Positions 35,582 through 45,704 of a stretch of DNA of 64,000 nt are shown piece by piece. Position 1 is the first letter of the stretch. Every line of letters starts with the position of its first letter. The DNA is from Skermanella aerolata KACC 11604. Lineage in GTDB: Bacteria > Pseudomonadota > Alphaproteobacteria > Azospirillales > Azospirillaceae. The translations under genes were made by a program, and so were the position numbers. The stretch covers positions 62,001 through 126,000 of the forward strand of contig NZ_AVFK01000012.1 of NCBI RefSeq assembly GCF_000936425.1, in the 5' to 3' direction. The notes beneath the pieces are model-generated. The model worked only from the letters and a program-made list of their open reading frames with translations. It made no database searches and was not told the DNA's origin.

Positions 35582-37792
35582 ATGAGGACTATCATTCAAA
35601 CCAACGAGAAGCAGCTTGCCCATTATGCTGCCGTTCTATGGCAGCGTAAGTTTCTGATCGCCCTGTTTGTTGTTGTCTCGATCGGCTTGGGCTATTGGGG
35701 CGTCAGGCAAGTGACCCCGCTCTACACGGCGGAAGCAGTGGTCGCGTTGAAGACGCGTCCCCAGACGCTGATCGACAACGCAGCACCCGCAGCCATCGCA
35801 GCGCGTCCCGACATCGCTAGCGTCAAGACCGAAGCGGAATCGGTGCGTTCGACCCTCCTGATAGGCCAGGTCGTCGATCAGATGAACCTGGTCGCCGACC
35901 CCGAATTCAACCTCGCCATCGCCGAGGAACTGTCGCTGCGCGACCGTGCCAGGCTGATCATGAACGGGGCCTACGCACTGGCCGCGGATGGACTGAAACA
36001 GGTCGGCATCGAACTGCCGGCCCCGGAGCCCGATCCAGAAGTCGATCCGCGCAGCGCCGTCATTAACACCATCGCACGGCAGCTTCAGGTCAGCAGCGCT
36101 CCCGACGCCTATACGATCCGCATCCAGTTCGTATCGGAAGTGCCGGAAAAAGCGGCGCTCATCGTAAACGAACTGGTCGATCACTATCTGGCGAACCAGG
36201 TCGCGGAAAACCAGCGGGAAGCCAGCCAGGCCATGGTCTGGCTGGAGCAGCGCGTCAACGGCGTGCGCGCCGAGCTGGATCAAGCAACGGCGGCGCTGGC
36301 CGATTTCCGGACGAAGAACAACCTCGTCCCGGTCGGACCGCAGGCTCAGCTCGCGACCCAGCGCATCATCGCGCTCAACACCGAACTCGGCACGCTCAAG
36401 GTCGCCCGGCTGGAAGCCGAAGCGCAACTGGCCCAGGTCAAGCAGCTTCAGGCATCGGGCCGCACCGACAGCATGGAGATCGTCACCCGCAACCCGACGA
36501 TCCAGATCCTGCGCCAGCAGGAAGCGGATCTGGCGGCCCAGGTCGCCAACCTATCCCAGTCGCTGGGCGCCCGTCACCCCGACTTGGTCAAGCTGACCCA
36601 ACAGCTCAACCAGACGCGCCGCGAGCGGGCGATCGAAGTCGCCAAGGTCGTACAGGGTCTGGAGAGCCGCGCCAACGAGGTCCGTGCCCGCGAGCGCAGC
36701 GCGCAGGCCGAAATCGACAGCCTGCGGCAGGAAGCCAATCTGAGCGGCCGCGGCGCCGACGAGCTGGCCCAGCTTCAGCGCGCAGCCGACGGCAAGGCGC
36801 TTCAGCTCGAGGCGCTGGAACAGCGCTTCAAGGAAGCGACCAGCCGCATCGACCTGGATCAGGCCGGAGCCCGCATCGTCACCTCCGCCCGGGCGCCGCT
36901 CGAGCCGTCGCATCCGAACAAGCCGCTGTTCCTCGCGGTCGCGGCCCTGGGTTCGATGCTGCTCGCGATGACGCTGGCGATCCTCTACGACCACCTGACG
37001 CCCGGCTTCCGCTCGGCCCGCGAGATCAAGAACGAGCTTGGGCTGAAGATGCTGGGAGCGGTGCCCAAGGTACGCCTGAGCGGCCAGAGCATCGCCGACC
37101 AGGTCCTGCTCAAACCGCTCGAACCGTATGCCGAAGCGATCCGGACGATCATCACCGGGCTTACCCACGAGCGGCCCGCCGGGGGCAGGGCCAAGATGGT
37201 CCTCGTCACGTCCTCGGTGCCGGACGAAGGCAAGACCTCCCTCGCCATCGCGGTCGCCCGCACGCTGACGCTCAGCGGCCTCCGGGTCCTGCTGCTGGAC
37301 TGCGATCTCCGCCGCCCGTCCGTGGGTGCGGCCTTCCGGTTCGGCAACGCGGCCGGTCTGGTGGAGTGCATCGAAAAGGGCGTCAGCCTGGAGGAAGCGA
37401 TCCGCGTGGACGAGGCTACCGGCCTGGACGTCATGCCCGCCGGACGCGGCATCCAGAACCCGCAGCGGTTCTTCGCCTCGTCCTCGGCCGTGGGCGGTGC
37501 ATTGCAGCGGCTGATGATGAACTACGATTTCATCGTGATCGACAGCCCTCCCGTCATGGTCGCTTCGGACGCGGCCCTGATCGCCAAGGGCTGCGACAGC
37601 GTGCTCTACGCGGTGGAGTGGGAGAAGACCCCGCGCAGCGCCGTCAAGGCCGGCATCGAAAGCCTGACGGCGCTGGATATCGCGGTGGCCGGCATCGTGC
37701 TGACCAAGGTCGATTACTCCAAGCAGCGCTATGCGGGCGACATGTCGGCCTATGCATACCGCTACAAGGACTATCACAACATTCCCGCATAG
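35582..37792 (+). CDS. Exopolysaccharide co-polymerase with tyrosine-kinase domain (Wzc/GumC-type)
   Basis: 736 residues. A first membrane helix (about 22-40), Wzz domain, long periplasmic coiled coil (about 190-420), a second helix (AVAALGSMLLAMTLAI, about 440-460) and a cytoplasmic BY-kinase. Kinase motifs are SSVPDEGKTSLAIAVA (about 543-558) and LLLDCDLRRPSVG. The C-terminus carries five Tyr within 20 residues, the usual autophosphorylation cluster. It controls chain length and export of a Wzy-type polysaccharide. The ATG at 35582 fits the short cytoplasmic N-terminus; an open extension to 35465 is less likely. Confidence 0.9.
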   Translation: MRTIIQTNEKQLAHYAAVLWQRKFLIALFVVVSIGLGYWGVRQVTPLYTAEAVVALKTRPQTLIDNAAPAAIAARPDIASVKTEAESVRSTLLIGQVVDQMNLVADPEFNLAIAEELSLRDRARLIMNGAYALAADGLKQVGIELPAPEPDPEVDPRSAVINTIARQLQVSSAPDAYTIRIQFVSEVPEKAALIVNELVDHYLANQVAENQREASQAMVWLEQRVNGVRAELDQATAALADFRTKNNLVPVGPQAQLATQRIIALNTELGTLKVARLEAEAQLAQVKQLQASGRTDSMEIVTRNPTIQILRQQEADLAAQVANLSQSLGARHPDLVKLTQQLNQTRRERAIEVAKVVQGLESRANEVRARERSAQAEIDSLRQEANLSGRGADELAQLQRAADGKALQLEALEQRFKEATSRIDLDQAGARIVTSARAPLEPSHPNKPLFLAVAALGSMLLAMTLAILYDHLTPGFRSAREIKNELGLKMLGAVPKVRLSGQSIADQVLLKPLEPYAEAIRTIITGLTHERPAGGRAKMVLVTSSVPDEGKTSLAIAVARTLTLSGLRVLLLDCDLRRPSVGAAFRFGNAAGLVECIEKGVSLEEAIRVDEATGLDVMPAGRGIQNPQRFFASSSAVGGALQRLMMNYDFIVIDSPPVMVASDAALIAKGCDSVLYAVEWEKTPRSAVKAGIESLTALDIAVAGIVLTKVDYSKQRYAGDMSAYAYRYKDYHNIPA

Positions 37793-37801
37793 GAGCGTCG
37801 A

Positions 37802-38899
37802 ATGCCGGCCAATAGACCGGAACGAACGCAAGTGGAACAGGACCGCCAGCTTTTTCTGATCTGGAAGAGCTTTCAGCGCAGGCCGGAAACACTGGCCTCT
37901 TTCTTCGGCATCAAGGTTGAGTATGTAACGAGCGGATTTTCGTCAAAAGCCCTGAAAGGGCTGGACTATCTGGTCAAGAGCGCAAAGACGCTGGGCCTGC
38001 TCCACCGGGAACGCCCGGATGTCGTCTGGGTGCAGTCGCCGCCAAGCTTCATCCCGCATCTGGTGCTGGCGTGGCGCCGCGTCATGGCGCCGTCGATGGT
38101 CGTGATCATCGACTGCCACAACGCGGTGATCCGTCCGCCGTGGTCGAAGGTGCCGTTCCATGGCTGGTCGCTGCGGTCGGCCGACCTCAGCATCGCCCAC
38201 AACGCCGACGTGGTCGGGCCGCTGACGGCGCTGGGCGCGCCCGCCGGTCAGGTGATGGTGCTGGAGGACCGCAGCGCCGGCCTGTCCGAAGGACCGGCAT
38301 CATCGTCCGAGCGGAAGCCCGGAGCGACGCCGCTGGTGCTGGTGCCGTGCTCCTTCGCCAAGGACGAGCCGATCGAACAGCTGCTGGAGGCGGCGCGGCG
38401 GACGCCCGGTGTCCGCTACGTCGTCACCGGCAACCCGAAGAAGGCTCATGAAGGGCTGGTCGCCGGGGCGCCGCCGAACGTCGAGTTCCCGGGGTTCATA
38501 TCCAAACGGGACTTCGACGCCCTGCTTCATGGCTGCGACCTGCTGGTCGGCCTGACGACGCTGGAAGGGGTCCAGCTGTCGGCGGCCAACGAAGGGGTGG
38601 CGGCCGGCAAGCCGATGGTGCTCAGCCACACGGAAACGCTGCGCTCCCTGTTCGCGGGGGGCAGCGTCTTCGTCGATCCGCTGGATGCGGGATCGATCGC
38701 GAACGGAGTGGAGGACGCGCTCGGCCGGTGGGCGCAACTGGAAACCGGCATGCGGGAACTTCGTCTCAAGCGTGATGAGCGGTGGCTCAAACAGGCAAGG
38801 GAGGTGAACGCCTTCATAGCTAGAGCAAAGAAAGTGCGGAAAGCTCCGTCGAGCCCGGTAAGCCAAGTGCTTCCCGCACAGATCAAACAAGGGGACTGA
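37802..38899 (+). CDS. Glycosyltransferase, GT4-like
   Basis: 365 residues. The N-terminal half has VWVQSPPSFIPHL and IIDCHNAV, typical of the acceptor-side GT-B domain. The C-terminal half has the nucleotide-sugar side (FPGFISKRDFDALLHGCDLL, then EGVAAGKPMVLS with the conserved Glu). It should add one sugar to the lipid-linked exopolysaccharide unit; sugar unknown. It starts nine bases after the Wzc-type gene and its last base overlaps the next start. Confidence 0.83.
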   Translation: MPANRPERTQVEQDRQLFLIWKSFQRRPETLASFFGIKVEYVTSGFSSKALKGLDYLVKSAKTLGLLHRERPDVVWVQSPPSFIPHLVLAWRRVMAPSMVVIIDCHNAVIRPPWSKVPFHGWSLRSADLSIAHNADVVGPLTALGAPAGQVMVLEDRSAGLSEGPASSSERKPGATPLVLVPCSFAKDEPIEQLLEAARRTPGVRYVVTGNPKKAHEGLVAGAPPNVEFPGFISKRDFDALLHGCDLLVGLTTLEGVQLSAANEGVAAGKPMVLSHTETLRSLFAGGSVFVDPLDAGSIANGVEDALGRWAQLETGMRELRLKRDERWLKQAREVNAFIARAKKVRKAPSSPVSQVLPAQIKQGD

Positions 38900-40158
38900 T
38901 GATGTCGACGCGGGTTTCCAAACAGCAACGCTCAGTGCTGATCATCGTTGAAAACCTTCCGGTCCCTCTTGACCGCCGGGTATGGATCGAAGCGCGTACC
39001 TTGAGCGCCGCCGGGTATCAGGTCATCGTCTGCTGCCCGCGCAGCGACAAGCACCCCGAGCCTTACGAGTTCCTCGAGAACGTCCACATCTACCGGCACC
39101 CCTATCCGACCGAGGGCGTCGGGCTGTGGGGCTATCTGGTCGAATACAGTTCCGCCCTGTTCTGGCAGTTCCTGCTGGCGTTCCGCATCCTGTTCAAGCA
39201 CGGCTTCGACGTCATCCAGGCGTGCAATCCGCCGGACACGATCTTCATCGTCGGCGGCTTCTTCAAGTACGTCTTCGGCAAGAAGTTCATCTTCGACCAC
39301 CACGACCTGTCGCCCGAACTCTACGAGGCCAAGTTCCAGAAGAAGGGACCGCTCCATAAGATCCTTCTCAAGCTGGAGCGGCTGACCTTCCGGACCGCCG
39401 ACGTCGTGATCTCGACCAACGACAGCTTCCGCAGGATCGCCGAGACGCGCGGGTCGGTGCCGTCCGACCGCATCTTCATCGTCCGCAGCGGTCCCGACCT
39501 GAACCGCTTCCGCCTGGAAGCGCCGGTCGAGTCCTGGAAGAAGGGCCGCAAGCACATGGTATCGTACCTGGGCGTGATGAACGACCAGGACGGCATCGAC
39601 TACCTGCTTGAAGCCGTCTCCCACATCGTCAAGGAGCGGAAGCGCGACGACGTTCAGTTCGTCCTGATGGGATCGGGGCCGGAGCTGGAAAACCTCCAGA
39701 AGATGGCGGTCGACCTGGGCGTCGACGACTACGTGACCTTCACCGGATGGGTCAACGACCAGGTCATCGTGCCGGTGCTCAACACCGCCGAGGTCGCGGT
39801 CTGCCCCGACCCGTACAATACGCTGAACGACAAGCTGACCATGAACAAGGTCATGGAATACATGGCGCTTGGCAAGCCGATCGTTCAGTACGACCTGACC
39901 GAAAGCCGCTATTCGGCCGGCGACGCCGCCGTCTACGCCAAGCGGAACTCCGCCGTCGATCTAGGCGACAGGATCCTGGACCTGCTGGACGATCCGGAAA
40001 CCCGGGCGGCGATGGGCCAGCTCGGACGCCGCCGGATCGAGACGGTGCTGGCCTGGGAACACCAGGCTCCCGTCCTGCTGAGCGCCTATGAAGCGCTGGG
40101 CTGGCCGTCGGGCATCTCGGTGGCCGAAGGCAAACGACAGACGGACCCGATCGCCTGA
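38899..40158 (+). CDS. Glycosyltransferase family 4
   Basis: 419 residues with GT-B fold. N-terminal motif NLPVPLDRRVWIEARTLSAA and HHDLSPELYEAKF, then C-terminal nucleotide-sugar site (VLMGSGPELENL, FTGWVNDQVIVPVLNTAEV, EYMALGKPIVQYD). The N-terminal DRRVW segment is common in exopolysaccharide cluster GT4 enzymes. It overlaps its upstream and downstream neighbours by one base each, so the run is one operon. Confidence 0.88.
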   Translation: MMSTRVSKQQRSVLIIVENLPVPLDRRVWIEARTLSAAGYQVIVCCPRSDKHPEPYEFLENVHIYRHPYPTEGVGLWGYLVEYSSALFWQFLLAFRILFKHGFDVIQACNPPDTIFIVGGFFKYVFGKKFIFDHHDLSPELYEAKFQKKGPLHKILLKLERLTFRTADVVISTNDSFRRIAETRGSVPSDRIFIVRSGPDLNRFRLEAPVESWKKGRKHMVSYLGVMNDQDGIDYLLEAVSHIVKERKRDDVQFVLMGSGPELENLQKMAVDLGVDDYVTFTGWVNDQVIVPVLNTAEVAVCPDPYNTLNDKLTMNKVMEYMALGKPIVQYDLTESRYSAGDAAVYAKRNSAVDLGDRILDLLDDPETRAAMGQLGRRRIETVLAWEHQAPVLLSAYEALGWPSGISVAEGKRQTDPIA

Positions 40159-41282
40159 TGGTGCCGAAGAACCCGATGGGTGCAGCACCGGGGTACAGCC
40201 GTCGGGCCGTACTCCGGCGTCTCGGCACCGGAGCCCTGGCCGCGGCGCTGTCGGGCTGCGCGCTGGGGCCGGGGACCGGTTCAGCCGCCGACAGCGTGAT
40301 GCCGCTGCGTGCCGCCGCCAAGGCGGGACGGCGGCGATACGGCGCCGCCGTCTCAAGCGAGCTGCTGGGCAAGGACGCGGGCTACCGCGACCTGATCAGG
40401 CGAGAGTGCGACATCATCGTCCCGGAATGGGAGATGAAGTGGTACAATATCCAGAAGAACCCGGACCGCTACGACTTCAGCGGCTGCGACAAGCTGGCCG
40501 CCTTCGCTTCCGAGAACGGGATGGAGCTTCGCGGCCATACCCTGGTCTGGCACCTGGGTCTGCCCGACTGGGCGAAGACCCGGCTGAAGGAAGCCCAGGG
40601 CAGGGACGTGCTTCATACCTGGATGAACACGCTGATGACCCGCTATGCCGGGGTCGTACGCTCGTGGGACGTCGTCAACGAGGCGGTCGAACCGACCGAC
40701 GACCGGCCGGACGGGCTGCGGGAGTCCGACTGGCTGGCCGCGTTCGGCACTCGCTACATTTCCGACTCGTTCAAGATGGCGGCCGAGATCGCGCCCAAGG
40801 CCGAGCTCGTCTACAACGACTACGGCACGGAGCATAACGCCCGGTGGAGCCGCGACCGCCGCGTCGCGATCCTGCGCCTGCTGGAACGGGTGAAAGGGGA
40901 GGGCGGCCGGATCGACGCGCTCGGCCTCCAGTCGCATCTGCGCCTGGGCGATCCCTGGGACCCGAAGGCGTTCGGGGAGTTCCTGCGCGAAGTCCAGGAC
41001 ATGGGTATAAAGCCGATCGTCACGGAAATGGACGTCCGGGCCGACCGGGCGTCGGGCGACGCCTCGGCGATCGATGCCAAGGTCGCCGACCTGTACACGT
41101 CGTATCTGGAAACCGTGTTCGCCAATTCCCGCTGCGATACCGTCGTAACCTGGGGCCTGACCGACCGCTACACTTTCCAGCGGCGCCGCTATGCCGACGA
41201 CAGGCCGCTGCCGTTCGACGACGATCTGAATCCCAAGAAGGCGGCCGCGGCGGTCGCCCGGATACTTCGCGATGAAGGATGA
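40158..41282 (+). CDS. GH10 endo-beta-1,4-xylanase-type glycosidase
   Basis: 374 residues. The signal has twin arginines (SRRAVLRR, 14-21) and a Cys after LSG at residue 34, so it may be a Tat-exported lipoprotein. The GH10 catalytic acid/base is Glu175 (DVVNEAVE) and the nucleophile Glu290 (PIVTEMDVR); LRGHTLVWH is the family's His-Trp segment. Inside an exopolysaccharide operon it more likely trims or releases the cell's own polymer than digests plant xylan. It overlaps the upstream glycosyltransferase by one base and the flippase by 11. Confidence 0.9.
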   Translation: MVPKNPMGAAPGYSRRAVLRRLGTGALAAALSGCALGPGTGSAADSVMPLRAAAKAGRRRYGAAVSSELLGKDAGYRDLIRRECDIIVPEWEMKWYNIQKNPDRYDFSGCDKLAAFASENGMELRGHTLVWHLGLPDWAKTRLKEAQGRDVLHTWMNTLMTRYAGVVRSWDVVNEAVEPTDDRPDGLRESDWLAAFGTRYISDSFKMAAEIAPKAELVYNDYGTEHNARWSRDRRVAILRLLERVKGEGGRIDALGLQSHLRLGDPWDPKAFGEFLREVQDMGIKPIVTEMDVRADRASGDASAIDAKVADLYTSYLETVFANSRCDTVVTWGLTDRYTFQRRRYADDRPLPFDDDLNPKKAAAAVARILRDEG

Positions 41283-42621
41283 CGCCCAGACCGTGGAAGG
41301 GGCTTCGGCGGTCGTGGCGGGTTCTAGGAAAAGCGGAACCGCCAAGTTCCTGGCCCTGTTCGCCGATCCGGTGCGGCGATACTCCATCCTCGAGCAGGTC
41401 CTGCTCTCCGCCACCAATTTCATCTTCATGCTGCTGCTGGCGCGGCACTTCCCGCGTGAGAGCTTTGGCTTCTTCTCCGGCTGCTGGGTCGGGTTCTATC
41501 TGCTGCTGAGCCTGCACCGCGCCTTCGTGGTCGTCCCCTTCGTGATCGAGACGGCGGACCATGCCCTGCTGCGAAAGGCGGGGCGGACGTGGCGGCGCTA
41601 CAATGTGCTGGTGCTGGGCATCTTCACGGCGCTGTGCCTGGCGGCGGCGGCGGGACTGAACTTCCTATGGCCGGACGGCGGCTGGATCGCCGCGATGACG
41701 GTGGCCGCGACGCTTCTGATGATCCCGGGAGCGTACCAGGAATTCAACAGGCGCTGGTCGATCCAGATCGGCAACATCGGCGCCGTGCTGATGGCGGCCG
41801 CGGCCTATTCGGCGATCCTGCTGCTGGGCGCCGGGCTCGCGATCCGCCTGGAGAACATCTGGCTGGCGCTGGGCGGGCTGTGGCTTGCCGCCTTCGCTGC
41901 CGCCGTGACGTCGTGGGCACGCAACCGGGCCTTCGGGATCGACGCGGAGTTCGAGCCGCTCCGTCGGTTCGTCGGCGAGCGGCGCGGCTACTTCGCGTGG
42001 TCGGGCATCAGCGCCGTCGCCTATAACGGCTACAACCAGATCCCGCCGCTGATCCTGACCATCATGGCCGGACCGTCCGCCGTGGCGCTGTTCCAGGCGA
42101 CCCGCACCTTCACCCAGCCGATGAGCGTGCTGATGATGGCGGTCGACAATTTCGACCGGCCGCGCGCGATCCGCAGCCTCAACGCCGGCGGCATGGGCGA
42201 GATGTTCCGCCAGTTGCTGAAGGCGACGCTCGTGCTGTTCGTCATGTGCATGCCGATCTGGCTGGTGCTGGGGCTGTTTCCCCACCAGATCATCCACCTC
42301 GTCTACGGCGGAGCCTACGCCGACGGCGCCGTTCCGATATACCTCTGGATCGCCTTCAGCGTCGTATCAATCCTGGCCTATCCGGCGGAGACTTCGCTCT
42401 ACGTGCTGAAGCGGCCTGAACTGGTCGGACGGGGACGTATCTGGGCGGGGGTCGCCAGCGTCGTGGTCTGCGTCGCGACCATCCCGTACCTGGGCGCCAA
42501 CGGCGCGCTGCTGGGAGTGATCTCCGGCTGGGCTCTCAGCGGATCGTGGTCGTTCTGGAAGTTCCGCAGGCACATGAAGCATCATCATTCAACAGAAGCC
42601 AAACCGACGGCGAGCGCGTAG
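41272..42621 (+). CDS. Polysaccharide flippase (Wzx-like)
   Basis: 449 residues with about 12 membrane helices and little else polar. Sequence such as EQVLLSATNFIFMLLLARHF near the start is typical of MOP-superfamily polysaccharide exporters. It would flip the undecaprenyl-linked repeat unit across the inner membrane for the polymerase downstream. Start overlaps the GH10 gene by 11 bases. Confidence 0.82.
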   Translation: MKDDAQTVEGASAVVAGSRKSGTAKFLALFADPVRRYSILEQVLLSATNFIFMLLLARHFPRESFGFFSGCWVGFYLLLSLHRAFVVVPFVIETADHALLRKAGRTWRRYNVLVLGIFTALCLAAAAGLNFLWPDGGWIAAMTVAATLLMIPGAYQEFNRRWSIQIGNIGAVLMAAAAYSAILLLGAGLAIRLENIWLALGGLWLAAFAAAVTSWARNRAFGIDAEFEPLRRFVGERRGYFAWSGISAVAYNGYNQIPPLILTIMAGPSAVALFQATRTFTQPMSVLMMAVDNFDRPRAIRSLNAGGMGEMFRQLLKATLVLFVMCMPIWLVLGLFPHQIIHLVYGGAYADGAVPIYLWIAFSVVSILAYPAETSLYVLKRPELVGRGRIWAGVASVVVCVATIPYLGANGALLGVISGWALSGSWSFWKFRRHMKHHHSTEAKPTASA

Positions 42622-42622
42622 C

Positions 42623-44140
42623 ATGGATGTTCCGCTAGGGTTCCAACGCATTCTCAAGGGCGGCGTCATCGCGGTCTGCCTTGCCTTCCTGGCGGTCCTG
42701 CTCTGGGCGTCGGGGGTGGGCGCCGATGAGGCGCCGCTCTATGTCCTGCCCTTGAGCTTCGTGATCGTGATCTGGCTCGGCTTCTACGGACATGCGGTCA
42801 TCTCCGGCCGGCGCTGGGCCTGGATCGCGTTCCTGGCGCTCTACATCTTCCTGACCGAAGTCAACCTGCGCACCCGGCCGATCGGTGCCGGCGGGCTGGA
42901 CTGGCAGGTCGCCATGAAGCTTGCCGTCTGGTTCGGCGGCACGTTCCTCGCCATGCTGCGGATCAACTCGGTCATCGAGCTGTTGCGGACGCCGATCGGC
43001 GCCGCGGCGATGATCTTCATGGGCTTCATGATGCTGTCCGCGCTTTGGGCGCCCGATCCCGGCGACAGCATCGTTTCCAGCATCCTGCTGTTCTGCACCC
43101 TGCTGTTCGCGATGGCGATGGTGGCCGAGCTGGCGGTGAAGGACATCCTGATCGGACTGACCATCGGGTATTGCCTGGTCGTCCTGCCGTCGCTTGCCAT
43201 AAGTCCCTTCATGGCCAGCTTCGCCCCGGTCAACGCCGACAGCCTTGGCGAGGCCGACCGGCTGCGCGGCTTCACCAACCATCCGGTGTCGCTAGCCGCC
43301 ATCTGTTCGATGCTGATGGTGTGCTGTGCCGCACTGATGCTCTATTTTCCCAAGCGCCGCATCATCCTGGGCGGCGTCATCGTCCTGTCGCTGGCCACTC
43401 TGATGCTGTCGCAGTCGCGTATGGCGCTCGTCGCTGTTCTCGCGTCGGGTTTTATCTTCTGGCTGCGCATCCGGCCGGGTGCGTCCTGGCTGATCCCGAT
43501 CGGCGTGCTGGCCGCCACGGTGGTCACGCTGACGACGGCGTCGGTCGGGCTGGAGAACGTCCTGCCCAAGGAGCTGGTCAAGCTGGTATCACGCTCGGGC
43601 GACGTCAACGAACTGCTGACGCTGACCGGCCGCTCCGTCATCTGGGACTTCACGCTCAACCAGATCGCGGATGCGCCGATCCTGGGACACGGCCACAATT
43701 CGGCCGAGACGATCTTCCTGGAGCGGTTCCTGTTCTTCACGGTGACGCATGCGCACAACTTGATCCTCCAGTCGCTGTTCTCGGTCGGGATCGTCGGGAC
43801 GCTGTTCCTGGTGACGATCCTGATCATCCAGCTCCGGACCTTCCTGATCAGTCCCGACCTGTTCCGCGACGTCATGCTGCTGACGCTGCTGGTCAGCGGC
43901 ATCACCGAAACGGCCTTCTACACCCGCCTGCCGGGTACTCTCAGCATCGTCTGGATGTTCACCATAGCCCTGGCCGCCTATCACGTGGTCGAACGGCGGC
44001 GGATCAACGCCGCCCTGTGGGCGGGAACCGGCGGAATGGAAGAGGGCCTATCACTTGGCGCCGGTTTCGGCACCGACAGGGCACCCGGAAGCGTGACCCA
44101 GCCGGGGGGAAAGAGATTGTCCGAAAGTCTCGCCGGCTGA
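42623..44140 (+). CDS. O-antigen ligase/polymerase-type membrane protein (Wzy-like)
   Basis: 505 residues, about 12 membrane helices with a large periplasmic loop. TLTGRSVIWDFTLNQIADAP and GHGHNS, then HAHNLILQSLFSVGIVG match the Wzy_C (PF04932) region with its Arg and His residues. In this setting it is most likely the repeat-unit polymerase. It starts one base after the flippase stop. Confidence 0.85.
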   Translation: MDVPLGFQRILKGGVIAVCLAFLAVLLWASGVGADEAPLYVLPLSFVIVIWLGFYGHAVISGRRWAWIAFLALYIFLTEVNLRTRPIGAGGLDWQVAMKLAVWFGGTFLAMLRINSVIELLRTPIGAAAMIFMGFMMLSALWAPDPGDSIVSSILLFCTLLFAMAMVAELAVKDILIGLTIGYCLVVLPSLAISPFMASFAPVNADSLGEADRLRGFTNHPVSLAAICSMLMVCCAALMLYFPKRRIILGGVIVLSLATLMLSQSRMALVAVLASGFIFWLRIRPGASWLIPIGVLAATVVTLTTASVGLENVLPKELVKLVSRSGDVNELLTLTGRSVIWDFTLNQIADAPILGHGHNSAETIFLERFLFFTVTHAHNLILQSLFSVGIVGTLFLVTILIIQLRTFLISPDLFRDVMLLTLLVSGITETAFYTRLPGTLSIVWMFTIALAAYHVVERRRINAALWAGTGGMEEGLSLGAGFGTDRAPGSVTQPGGKRLSESLAG

Positions 44141-44699
44141 GGCAGCGCCCTCCCTCCAACGCCCTGGAATTTTCAGGAAACAAAACAGCCTGATCTGAGT
44201 TAATATTGAAGTACTTTAGTAAAACGCCGCTTTCGTGCGCATGATTTTTCTGACGTGGTGAAGAGCAACAGATGCGAGTCTGGACTAGTCTAGCCAGTAA
44301 CTTCGATCCTGTTCATGGACGCCCCGCCCTTTCGGCGCGGCGCCGTTTCACCCTTGTACGCACCGCGGTCTCCTCGCTCGGCTTGCCGGCGGCGCCCCGT
44401 TCCTTCCGACCCGCCGCCGTGTCGAGGAACGGTCAACGGTGCGTTCCCAGCGCACCGCCATAAGCTCTCCTACGCCAACGTGATCGATCCGTCCCTGCCG
44501 GCAGCCATGTCCCGGCGGTGAGCGGCCGCGTCTTCGCGGCGTTTCCCAGATGCATACTGTCCCGTTCCGGGGCGGAAACGATCACAGCACGCCGGGAACC
44601 CGGCGGGCGTCGAGCATGCCCGTCTGTTCAGTTCGGACCGGCCGCCCCCCAGTCGTTCCCGGGGCGCGCCGGTTGGGCAAGACCGAGAGCTTTTTCTAA
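44141..44699 (+). other. 559-base gap within the exopolysaccharide cluster
   Basis: No convincing gene; short open frames here look like noise. Around 44190-44240 the sequence is AT-rich and could carry a promoter for the O-acetylation pair downstream. No known structured RNA was recognised. Confidence 0.35.
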
Positions 44700-45704
44700 A
44701 TGACCAATTCCAACGCCATGCGTTTCAACATCGCTTTCATCCTGTGGTGCGCGCTGTTCCTGCTGCTGGGCGGAGCCGGCCTTGCCGGCTTGTCCGCTGT
44801 GGGCAGATTGCCGGCCCCTCCCGTCACCGCCACCAACTGCATCGACGAGAAGTTCAAGTTCATGCACGACACCGAGATCCGGAACCCCGGCCTGATCGCC
44901 GTCGGATCCTCGGTGACGTGGCGGAACCTCGACTTCTCGGTCTTCGCGGAGCATTACGGCGGAGACGTCGAGCCGCTGAACGCGGCACCCTGCTTCCTCT
45001 ACGTCAACCAGACGGCCTTCTATACCGACTTCCTGCTCGACAACATGCCGAGCGTCAAATCGGTCATGTCGGTCTTCTCGATGCGGGATTTCTCCGCCTG
45101 CGCCGCATCGCCGACCGAGTTCTTCCGGCCGGAAGACGCCAAGGGCTACGTCTTCGACAAGGACCCGGCCTGGCACCTGTACTTGAAGAACTTCCGGCCG
45201 GTGTCCTTCGCGCGGGACGTCGTCGACCTGCCCGGCATGCGCTCGGGAAAGGATGCATCGGCTTCGATGGTGATGGACCCCTACGGTTCCGGCCCCTTCA
45301 CCTTGCCGAAACCGGAAATCCGCGAGGATTTCCAGCTCGACGCCACCTGCCTGGACCACCTGAGCGCCATGAGCGAGGACCTGTCGAGGCGCGGCATCGA
45401 CTTCATCGTCGTCCTGCTCCCCCAGATGCCGGCCTGGCGCGACGCCTACGATCCGGGCGGGGTACGGGACGCGGAGTTCCGCCGGGAGGTCTCGCGCAGG
45501 CTCGATCCGACCCGGACGGTCCTGATCGACGCCCAGCAGGGGCTGCACCTGAGCAACGACCAGTTCACCGACCATGCCCATCTGCAATGGAGATCCGTGC
45601 CGCTGCTGATGCGCTACCTGATCTCGCAACTGGACAAGTCCGAGCTGAGCCTCAGCCATGCCGGCGCCGATCAGGCCGGCGGGGGTCCCGACCATGCTCT
45701 TTAA
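44700..45704 (+). CDS. AlgJ/AlgX-like SGNH O-acetyltransferase partner
   Basis: 334 residues. One N-terminal membrane anchor (about 10-32) then a periplasmic SGNH-like domain. The nucleophile block is IAVGSSVTWRN (Ser70/Ser71) and the Asp-His pair is D291 and H294 in FTDHAHLQW. In alginate, cellulose and similar systems such proteins work with an MBOAT protein to O-acetylate an exported polysaccharide. The stop overlaps the MBOAT gene. Confidence 0.73.
   Translation: MTNSNAMRFNIAFILWCALFLLLGGAGLAGLSAVGRLPAPPVTATNCIDEKFKFMHDTEIRNPGLIAVGSSVTWRNLDFSVFAEHYGGDVEPLNAAPCFLYVNQTAFYTDFLLDNMPSVKSVMSVFSMRDFSACAASPTEFFRPEDAKGYVFDKDPAWHLYLKNFRPVSFARDVVDLPGMRSGKDASASMVMDPYGSGPFTLPKPEIREDFQLDATCLDHLSAMSEDLSRRGIDFIVVLLPQMPAWRDAYDPGGVRDAEFRREVSRRLDPTRTVLIDAQQGLHLSNDQFTDHAHLQWRSVPLLMRYLISQLDKSELSLSHAGADQAGGGPDHAL

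Noticed and set aside
44272-44703. Short genes in the 44.1-44.7 kb gap
   Set aside because: Open frames of 60-68 codons have no ribosome binding site or family resemblance and overlap one another.
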